Assembly: GCA_034933285.1 (NCBI GenBank)
Contig: JAYFNT010000033.1
Location: 4,801 to 68,800 of the forward strand
Length of the DNA: 64,000 bases
Direction of reading: 5' to 3'
Source: RPRC01 sp034933285
GTDB lineage: Bacteria; Desulfobacterota; Desulfuromonadia; Geobacterales; Geobacteraceae
The position numbers were made by a program, and so were the translations under genes. The notes beneath the pieces were generated by a model that made no database searches, was not told where the DNA came from, and saw only the letters and a list, made by a program, of their open reading frames with translations. Shown here one piece after another: positions 6,848 through 13,861 of this stretch (positions are counted from its first letter, which is position 1; each line of letters opens with the position of its first letter).

Positions 6848-8756
6848 AAGCATAGCCTTCAAGCTGATTTTCGTCATCACGCTGAGCGGGACGCTGATCT
6901 TTGCCGCGGTGCTCGGTTACAGCTACTACCGTTCCCGGCTGCTGCTGCAGAAAGAGCTGGAAAACAACGCCCGGAACCTGGCCCTGTCGTCGGTCAACCG
7001 GGTTGAGACGGTTCTCACTTCGGTTACCAAGGTGACCGAAGGAGTTGCCCGTTCTTTGGAAAACGGCAAATACACCCACCAGGAGCTCCTTGCACTGCTC
7101 AGCTCCACGGTCAGGAACAACCGTGAGATCTACGGCTCCTGTGCGGCTTTCGAACCGCTTTCTCCCGGTTCAAGCCCGTACGGCCCCTATTTCTACAAGC
7201 AGGGGGAGCGCCTCGTCTACGACCCCGAGGACTCCTTCCAGTATCTCCAGCAGGACTGGTACCAGATCAGCAGGGAACTGGGAACTACCGAATGGACCGA
7301 GCCGTATTACGGCGACAGCGGCGCCAACATCCTGATGGCGACCTGCTCTGCCCCGTTTTATGAAACTTCGGACGGGAAGAGGCGGCTGAGAGGCGTGGTT
7401 GCCTCCGACATCTCCCTCGACTGGCTGACCGGGATGGTCGCATCCATCAAGGTGCTGAAGACCGGCTATGCGTTTCTCGTCTCCCGCACCGGGACCATCG
7501 TCACGCATCCCTCCAAGGAGATGATCATGAACGAGACCATCTTCAGCCTTGCCGAGGCGCGCAACGATGCCGGGCTGCGGGAGCTGGGCAGGAAGATGAT
7601 CAGGGGCGGGACCGATTTCATACCTTACACCAACATCAGCGGGAAAAAGTGCTGGCTCTATTATGCACCGATTCCTTCCGTCGGCTGGACCCTCGCGGTC
7701 GTGTTTCCCGAGGCGGAACTCCTGGCCCAGGTGAAGAGATTGAGCCTCACCGGAGCGGTGATGGGGATGGCGGGCATCCTGCTGCTGGCCGTGGCAGTGA
7801 TCTTCATCGCCCGCTCCATCACCACACCGCTGCAGGCCCTGGCGCGGGCAACGGCTTCGATCGCCCATGGCGATTTCGAGGTGGAACTGCCGCCGGTGCG
7901 CAGCCGGGATGAAGTGGGGACGCTGGCCGACGCGTTCATGGTGATGAAAGGCTCCCTTAAGGAATATATCAGGAAGCTGACCGAGACAACGGCAGCCAAG
8001 GAGCGGATCGAGAGCGAGCTCGGCATAGCCCACGACATCCAGATGGGGCTTCTGCCCAAGACCTTCCCCCCGTTTCCCGGAAGGAAGGAATTCGACCTGT
8101 ATGCCTTGATGGAGCCGGCCAGGGAAGTCGGTGGGGACTTCTACGATTTCTTTCTGGTCGACGACAGCCATCTCTGCTTCGTGATTGCCGATGTTTCGGG
8201 CAAGGGGGTGCCCGCGGCCCTGTTCATGGCCATGTCCATGACGCTCATCAGGGCCACGGCCCGCGAAGGGTTGCCGCCCGGCGAGATCCTGTCCAGGGTG
8301 AACAGCGAACTGAGCAGGGAAAACGATTCCTGCATGTTCGTCACCACGTTCTGCGGCGTGCTGGATACGGAAACCGGGGAATTGACCTATGCCAACGGCG
8401 GGCATAATCCCCCCCTGCATGTCAGGCGGGAAGGCGGCGCCGCATGGCTGCCCAAATCCGGGGCGCTCATGGTCGGCGCGATGGAGGGGATCGCCTACCG
8501 GGATGAACGGCTCGTGCTGGCGCCGGGAGACGCCCTGTTCCTCTACACCGACGGCGTGACCGAGGCGATGGATTCGTCAGACAGGGCCTTTTCGGAGGAG
8601 CGGCTGAAACGCTGCCTGTCCGCCCTTGACGGGCGCGGAATCCGGGCGGCGGTCGACGGCATTATGGCGGAAGTGCGCCGGTTTACCGGCCAGGCGCCCC
8701 AATCCGATGACATCACCATGATGATGGTGCGGTACCATGGCGCGAAAAGGGGATGA
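6834..8756 (+). CDS. Membrane sensor SpoIIE-type PP2C phosphatase (dCache-HAMP-PP2C)
   Basis: A 640-residue protein: transmembrane helix about 11-30, extracytoplasmic dCache-like sensor about 40-290 (YFYKQG, DISLDWL and FLVSRTGTIVTHP segments), second helix about 305-325, HAMP 326-380, short coiled linker, then a SpoIIE/RsbU PP2C phosphatase domain (about 410-640). The catalytic acidic motifs are present: EVGGDFYDFF, VIADVSGKGVPAALFMA, TYANGGHNPP, LYTDGVTEA and SDDITMMMV. It should dephosphorylate the STAS antagonist at 5074 in response to a periplasmic signal. Start 6834 follows GGAGGCCCG and overlaps the binding-protein gene. It is the input of the operon's partner switch. Confidence 0.92.
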   Translation: MPNDRSIAFKLIFVITLSGTLIFAAVLGYSYYRSRLLLQKELENNARNLALSSVNRVETVLTSVTKVTEGVARSLENGKYTHQELLALLSSTVRNNREIYGSCAAFEPLSPGSSPYGPYFYKQGERLVYDPEDSFQYLQQDWYQISRELGTTEWTEPYYGDSGANILMATCSAPFYETSDGKRRLRGVVASDISLDWLTGMVASIKVLKTGYAFLVSRTGTIVTHPSKEMIMNETIFSLAEARNDAGLRELGRKMIRGGTDFIPYTNISGKKCWLYYAPIPSVGWTLAVVFPEAELLAQVKRLSLTGAVMGMAGILLLAVAVIFIARSITTPLQALARATASIAHGDFEVELPPVRSRDEVGTLADAFMVMKGSLKEYIRKLTETTAAKERIESELGIAHDIQMGLLPKTFPPFPGRKEFDLYALMEPAREVGGDFYDFFLVDDSHLCFVIADVSGKGVPAALFMAMSMTLIRATAREGLPPGEILSRVNSELSRENDSCMFVTTFCGVLDTETGELTYANGGHNPPLHVRREGGAAWLPKSGALMVGAMEGIAYRDERLVLAPGDALFLYTDGVTEAMDSSDRAFSEERLKRCLSALDGRGIRAAVDGIMAEVRRFTGQAPQSDDITMMMVRYHGAKRG

Positions 8757-8794
8757 AACGCTTGTTCGGCAGATGAATTGACAAGGAGTCCTGA

Positions 8795-9994
8795 TTGTTT
8801 TCTTTTCTGCGGGAGAACGGAAATTTCAGAAACTTCTGGCTCGGCCAGGTGGTTTCCCAGGTCGGCGACAGGATCCATACCCTTGCCGTCATCTGGCTGG
8901 TCTACACCTGGACCAGGTCCGGCGCCGCCCTGGGGCTCGTGCTCATCGCGGCGTCGCTTCCCTCGATCATCGTCTCTCCCTGGGCAGGGACCCTGTCCGA
9001 TCGGCTGAACCGCAAACATATCGCGATTGCTTGTGACGCTGCCCGTTGCGTGCTTGTCGTGGCATTGTCGGCACTGGCCTCCGGCGATCTGCTCGACATG
9101 CCGGTCATTGTCGTCATCACTGCACTGATATCGCTCGCCTCCTCCTTTTTCAATCCCGCAACGCTGGCAATGATGCCGTCGATTGTCCCGACGCGGGACC
9201 TGGTGCGCGCCAATGCCGTCACGCAGCTCTCGGCCAATGCCAGCGGCGCCCTGGGCTTCCTGCTGGGGAGCGGGCTGATCGCCGTCATCGGGGTTCCCGC
9301 GGCGTTTCTGTTCAACGGGTTGTCTTTTCTCGCGTCCGCGCTCCTTATCGGGAAAATCGTTTACCAGCACCGCCCCTGCCCGCGGAAAGCTTCCTTCCTC
9401 TCCGACCTGAAAGACGGCTGGAGCGCGGTGCGCGGCATTCCGCCGGTATCCCGGATCATGGGGCCCCTGGTCGTCATCAATTTCCTGTTTTCATCCCTTT
9501 CCGTGCTGATCCCCATCTTCGGCGAGGGCGTGTTCAAATCCGGGTCCACAGGTGTGGGCGTGCTCCTGGCAAGCTTCACCTGCGGCATGTTCCTGGCGGC
9601 GCTTGCGTTGACCACCTTTCAGCCGAAGGCCAGCATGTCCCTGCTCGTCACCGGCAGCCTGCTCCTGGTGGGCGGGTGCTTTATCGCCATGGGCCTCATC
9701 CAGCAGCTTCCCCTGTTCGTCGTTGCCCTGGCTGTTGTGGGGCTGGCCCTGAACGGGGCCAACATCTGCCTGGTCGCCATGTTCCAGAGGCTCATTCCGG
9801 GCGAGGTCAGGGGCAAATTCTTCAGCCTCCTGACAGCGGTGTCACTATCAGCCCAGCCGCTTTCCTTCGGGATCACCGGCTGGCTTTCCGACCTGGTCGA
9901 TCCGGTTGCCATACTCCTGTCCTGCGGAGCGGCGCTGCTCATGTGCTCCTTCCTCATTTACCGGATTGACGAGCTGCGGGAACAGTATGTGTGA
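8795..9994 (+). CDS. MFS exporter (EntS/macrolide-efflux type)
   Basis: A 399-residue, 12-helix major facilitator. The N-terminal pattern (FxFLRENGNFRNFWLGQVVSQ, then PWAGTLSDRLNRK as the loop 2-3 signature) is that of the MFS_3/EntS efflux branch, which exports siderophores, macrolides and other natural products. The start is TTG at 8795 with an ACAAGGAGTCCTGA ribosome site. It follows the signalling module by 38 nt and precedes the ligase genes, so it probably exports the product or removes a toxic intermediate. A second, unrelated MFS transporter closes the operon at 26967. Confidence 0.85.
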   Translation: MFSFLRENGNFRNFWLGQVVSQVGDRIHTLAVIWLVYTWTRSGAALGLVLIAASLPSIIVSPWAGTLSDRLNRKHIAIACDAARCVLVVALSALASGDLLDMPVIVVITALISLASSFFNPATLAMMPSIVPTRDLVRANAVTQLSANASGALGFLLGSGLIAVIGVPAAFLFNGLSFLASALLIGKIVYQHRPCPRKASFLSDLKDGWSAVRGIPPVSRIMGPLVVINFLFSSLSVLIPIFGEGVFKSGSTGVGVLLASFTCGMFLAALALTTFQPKASMSLLVTGSLLLVGGCFIAMGLIQQLPLFVVALAVVGLALNGANICLVAMFQRLIPGEVRGKFFSLLTAVSLSAQPLSFGITGWLSDLVDPVAILLSCGAALLMCSFLIYRIDELREQYV

Positions 9995-10004
9995 GGATAA
10001 CACT

Positions 10005-11369
10005 ATGGAGAACGTGAAATCGTTCGCTCAGCGCGTGTTTGACGGCGTGCCCGGCTACCGCGGGTTTCTCGAATCACGGGGAGCTTCCATCAGTAGGAGC
10101 TTCGGGGAGCTTCCGCTCCTGACCAAGCAGAACTACCTGCTGGAGCATCCCGTTGAGGAACTCTGCTGGAACGGCAGCCTCGGCGATTGCCACCTGATCG
10201 GCTCAAGCTCGGGTTTCAGCGGAAGCGGGTCGGTATTCTGGCCCAAGCGGCCGGAAGACGAGAGCAGGTATCTCGATTCCCTGGAAACCATGCTGGTCAG
10301 GAACTACGGCATCGACAAGGGCAGGACCCTGATCATGTGCTGCATGGCGCTCGGCACCTGGTTCGGCGGCATGGCCATCACCGCGGCTTTGCGGATCATT
10401 GCGGCACGCGGAAGGCTGCCGATTACCGTCTGCACTCCGGGGCTCAACCTGGCGGAGGCGGTGGAAATCTACTCGCGGTTCTCCGCCGGTTTCACCAGGG
10501 TGCTGTGGATCACCAATCCTTCCAGCATCAGCCTGATCTCGGCGCTGATCAAGAGGAAAGGCGTTGCCGTTCCTCCGGGTTCATGCAGTTTTCCCGTTGT
10601 CGGCGAATATTTCAGCGAGACGTTCCGGGAGTCTCTGGCCGAGCGTTACGGGCACGACATCAATGAACCCTTCGTGGTCTGGACCGGGTACGGGTCCGCG
10701 GATACGGGCGACATCGCCGTTGAAACCGCGGCCACCATCCGGCTGAGAAAATTCCTCCATGGCCACGCTGAAACGGGTAAGGTCCTGTTCGGCTCGGACG
10801 ACACGCCGATGCTGCTCGAACTGTCGCCCAAAGCCCATGTGGAGATAGTGGACGGCAGCATAGTCGTGACCAAGGACCAGCTGATACCCTTGGTGCGCTA
10901 CGACACCGGCGATCAGGGCGGATTGCTGGAGAAAAGGGAGCTGGAGCGCCTGGGGCCGGTGCCGGACCGGTTGCTCACGGAGCTGCCGGAACAGGTGCTG
11001 TTCGTGCGCGGCAGGGCCTCCAATTCCATAATTTTCTACGGCACCAACCTGAACGTGCAGGACATAAACCGGCATTTCCTGCAACTGCCGCGGGAGTACG
11101 GCTATTCCGGCCTGTTCACCGTGCGCAGGGTGGACAGGGGCGAGGTTTCCCGGTTCGATTTCACCGTCATGGTGGAGGGGCCGGGAGACGCCGCCCTGGC
11201 CGGCAGGTACCATGAAAGCCTGCTCGGCTACCTGAAAGGCCGGAGCCTGGAGTTCGAGGCCAAGTATTCGAACCTGACCCGTTCCATCGGCGAGGACCTG
11301 ATCACCGTGCAGGTGGAGGAGCTGTCGGGTTCGACCGGCGCCATCAAGCACAGGTTCATCATCGACTGA
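10005..11369 (+). CDS. PaaK/CapK-like adenylate-forming enzyme 1
   Basis: A 454-residue member of the phenylacetate-CoA ligase-like (PaaK/CapK) ANL family. Visible are the ATP-loop equivalent IGSSSGFSGSGSVFW (about 65-80), the motif TGYGSADTG (about 228-236) and a RYDTGDQG segment before the hinge, followed by a C-terminal domain. Unlike the two paralogues at 11409 and in the 13862 fusion it lacks the CxCG element and is otherwise the most divergent of the three. It should activate a carboxylic acid as an acyl-adenylate and pass it to CoA, a carrier protein or another acceptor. It sits 10 nt after the MFS gene and 39 nt before the next ligase. The substrate is unknown. Confidence 0.75.
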   Translation: MENVKSFAQRVFDGVPGYRGFLESRGASISRSFGELPLLTKQNYLLEHPVEELCWNGSLGDCHLIGSSSGFSGSGSVFWPKRPEDESRYLDSLETMLVRNYGIDKGRTLIMCCMALGTWFGGMAITAALRIIAARGRLPITVCTPGLNLAEAVEIYSRFSAGFTRVLWITNPSSISLISALIKRKGVAVPPGSCSFPVVGEYFSETFRESLAERYGHDINEPFVVWTGYGSADTGDIAVETAATIRLRKFLHGHAETGKVLFGSDDTPMLLELSPKAHVEIVDGSIVVTKDQLIPLVRYDTGDQGGLLEKRELERLGPVPDRLLTELPEQVLFVRGRASNSIIFYGTNLNVQDINRHFLQLPREYGYSGLFTVRRVDRGEVSRFDFTVMVEGPGDAALAGRYHESLLGYLKGRSLEFEAKYSNLTRSIGEDLITVQVEELSGSTGAIKHRFIID

Positions 11370-11408
11370 GTTTTTTCTGCGGGTAGCTGAAACGGAAGCG
11401 GAGGCGGA

Positions 11409-12692
11409 ATGGACCATATTTCAACCGAAGAACAGCTGGCACGGGGAGTCCGGATAGCCCGGGAAGCGCTGAAATCCAGACTCTATGCCGAAAAATATTC
11501 CGGGATGACCTTGCCCGGAACGGTCGGGCAGTGGGAAAAGCTTCCCGTCCTGACCCGGGCGGAGATCTACGAGCGATCCTTCCCCCAGTCCACGGACATG
11601 CTGACCCGGCCGGTGGAGGATGCGATCATTATCTCCACCGGGGGATCGAGCGGCATAGCCCGCTATACTACCTACACCCATGACGAATGGGATGCGTTCG
11701 TCGAGTGCCAGGCCGCTGCCATGAAGATTCTCGGGGTGACCCGGCAGGACCGGGTCGCCAACCTGTTCATAGCCGGCCATTTCTGGCCGTCCTTTCTCGG
11801 CCTCCATGACGTCATCAAGAAGGTGGGAGCGGTGCACCTCCCCATTTCGGCGAATATCCCCATGGAGGAGATCGTCAGGCTCTGCCGGATGTTCGAACCG
11901 ACGGTCATGGTGTCGCTGCCGACGCTGTTCGTGTTCCTGGCCGACATGGCAAAGCGCGACCGGTTCAAGTTCAGCAGCCTCAGGATGATCAATTATGCCG
12001 GCGAGCACCTGAGCTCGGCCGCCGAGGCCCATGTGGCGGCGGCGTTGGGCGTGGACCGCATCAAGGCCGGGGCGTATACCAGCGCGGATGCCGGGATCAT
12101 GGGCTACCAGTGCGAGCACTCCGGGCCGGGCGTCTATCACGTTCCCACCGCATTCCAGTTCGTGGAGCTGATCAACTTCGAAGAGGGGCGCAGGTCGCGG
12201 CCGGGCGAACCGGGCGAGGTGGTGGTGACCAATCTCAGCCGGGTTTCGACGCCGATCATCCGCTACCGGGTGGGGGACGTGGCTTCCTGGACGGGCGGGG
12301 CCTGCCCGTGCGGCGATCCGAACCCGCTGCTCAGGCTTGCCGGCCGGGCCGGGCAGGACTTCAAGCTCGGCGGCGGCTTCATCTCGCTGGACGTATTCGA
12401 AAACTGCATCGCCGCACATCCCGATGCGCTCAGCCTGAACTTCCTCCTGGAGCTGCGGGATGTGGCAAACCAGTTCGAGGCGGTGCTGCGGATCGAAGCG
12501 CCTGCGCCGGTTGACCCCGGGCTGGTCGCACGGCTGGAAAAGGAACTGTTCGAAGCGGTTCCGGAGCTGGGGATCTCAGCGGAGAAGGGGTATCTGCGGG
12601 CTTTCCACATCGAGATCGTGGAGCTGGGGAAACTGCCGCGAAGCCCGATCACCGGCAAGGTGGCCAGGCTGAGCGACCGCAGGGTCCTGTAA
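11409..12692 (+). CDS. PaaK/CapK-like adenylate-forming enzyme 2
   Basis: A 427-residue PaaK-like protein. The P-loop-type ATP motif IISTGGSSGIARYTTY begins near residue 75; the central region (VANLFIAGHFWPSFLG, then the NYAGEHLSS motif) and the adenylate motif RYRVGDVASWTGGACPCGD follow. The CPCG element and the C-terminal domain with the catalytic-type lysine in SPITGKVARL complete the fold. It is clearly paralogous to the C-terminal half of the LuxC fusion at 13862: both share VANLFxAG, xxGxHxPMExI, GEH and GYQCxH segments. It probably activates an acid for transfer within the operon's pathway. Ribosome site GAAGCGGAGGCGG precedes ATG 11409. Confidence 0.8.
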   Translation: MDHISTEEQLARGVRIAREALKSRLYAEKYSGMTLPGTVGQWEKLPVLTRAEIYERSFPQSTDMLTRPVEDAIIISTGGSSGIARYTTYTHDEWDAFVECQAAAMKILGVTRQDRVANLFIAGHFWPSFLGLHDVIKKVGAVHLPISANIPMEEIVRLCRMFEPTVMVSLPTLFVFLADMAKRDRFKFSSLRMINYAGEHLSSAAEAHVAAALGVDRIKAGAYTSADAGIMGYQCEHSGPGVYHVPTAFQFVELINFEEGRRSRPGEPGEVVVTNLSRVSTPIIRYRVGDVASWTGGACPCGDPNPLLRLAGRAGQDFKLGGGFISLDVFENCIAAHPDALSLNFLLELRDVANQFEAVLRIEAPAPVDPGLVARLEKELFEAVPELGISAEKGYLRAFHIEIVELGKLPRSPITGKVARLSDRRVL

Positions 12693-12708
12693 GGGGAGGA
12701 TGGCTGAC

Positions 12709-13827
12709 ATGTCTGAAGAAGCGACGAACCGGTTGTATTCACTCACGCAAGCGTTCGATTTCTCCGCTGCCAACAGGGAGACGTTCGTGCAGTCGATGCG
12801 TGAAATGGCTGATTTCCACATGGAACGCTCACCGGTGTATCGCGGCCTGTGCCGGCAGTACGGCTTCTCCGCCGACCAGGTCCGTTGCCGTGAGGATGTT
12901 GTCAACATACCGCATATTTTCGTCACCGCGTTCAAGCAGCGGCGCCTGCTGTCCCTTCCCGAGGACGAGATTTTCCTGACCCTGACCTCGTCGGGGACCC
13001 AGGGCCAGAAAAGCCAGATCAACCTGGACCGGGTCTCCTTCGACCGCCAGGCCGGCATGCGTGAGCTGCTGGTGCGGTCGCTGGGCCTGGCGAGCGACGA
13101 GAAAGCCAACTACCTGGTTTTCTCCTATTCACCCGACATCTCCGACAATCGCGGTGCCGCGCATACTTTCAATGTCTATACGACGTTTGCTCCAGCCGGG
13201 GAAAAATACTTTGCGCTGCGCCAGGGGGCAGGGGGCGAACCGGAGTTCGACCTGGAACAGGCGATCGAAACCCTTGGGCGGTTTGCGCGCACCGGGCTTC
13301 CGCTGCGGGTCGTGGGCTTCCTGGCATTCAGTTTCGTCACGCTGCAGGAAATGAAGAAGCGCGGCCTGCGACTGGAGTTTCCCGCAGAAAGCCTCCTGAT
13401 CACCGGAGGGGGATGGAAATCCCACAAAGGGCAGACGGTCAGCTTCGAAGAGTACGCCGAGCTGGTGCACGACATCCTCGGCATCAGCCCGGAGCGGATC
13501 CGGGATTTCTACGGTATGGTGGAGCACGGTGTACCGTACATGAGCTGTGCAGAGCGCCGGTATCATGTGCCCATATTCGCCAATGTGGCGGCCATAGACC
13601 CGGGCACCATGCAGGTGCTCCCGAAGGGCGGGACCGGGCTGCTGAAGCTGCAGACCAGCTACATCCGCAGCGCTCCCGCCATCTCGGTCCTGAGCACGGA
13701 CCTGGGCGCGATCGGCAGCGGCTGCTCCTGCGGCATACCGGGGGATTACATCACGCTGCGCGGCCGCGCCGGGGTGACGAAGCATGCCGGCTGCGCGATT
13801 TCGGCTTCCCAATTGATCAGGCTTTGA
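12709..13827 (+). CDS. LuxE-like acyl-protein synthetase
   Basis: A 372-residue protein of the LuxE family (acyl-protein synthetase of the luminescence fatty-acid reductase). LuxE makes an acyl-adenylate and transfers the acyl group to a cysteine before LuxC reduces it. Family marks are the loop TSSGTQGQKSQINLD, the ITGGGWKSHKG block, FYGMVEHG, and a C-terminal CSCG element followed by LRGRAG. Start 12709 was preferred over the ATG 9 nt earlier because AAGGGGAGG is then 9 nt away. It directly precedes the LuxC fusion gene, the same adjacency as in fatty acid reductase complexes. No luxA, luxB or luxD is present, so the product is an aldehyde or derivative rather than light. Confidence 0.82.
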   Translation: MSEEATNRLYSLTQAFDFSAANRETFVQSMREMADFHMERSPVYRGLCRQYGFSADQVRCREDVVNIPHIFVTAFKQRRLLSLPEDEIFLTLTSSGTQGQKSQINLDRVSFDRQAGMRELLVRSLGLASDEKANYLVFSYSPDISDNRGAAHTFNVYTTFAPAGEKYFALRQGAGGEPEFDLEQAIETLGRFARTGLPLRVVGFLAFSFVTLQEMKKRGLRLEFPAESLLITGGGWKSHKGQTVSFEEYAELVHDILGISPERIRDFYGMVEHGVPYMSCAERRYHVPIFANVAAIDPGTMQVLPKGGTGLLKLQTSYIRSAPAISVLSTDLGAIGSGCSCGIPGDYITLRGRAGVTKHAGCAISASQLIRL

Positions 13828-13861
13828 ACGTGTGCAGAGTGTCGTGGACAGGGAGAACGCA

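Noticed and set aside
10581..11417. Long antisense open frames (278 codons here; many similar ones of 200-500 codons across 5-28 kb, 40-55 kb and 58-63 kb)
   Set aside because: High GC at third codon positions leaves long mirror frames. They have no ribosome sites or family motifs and lie opposite well-supported genes.
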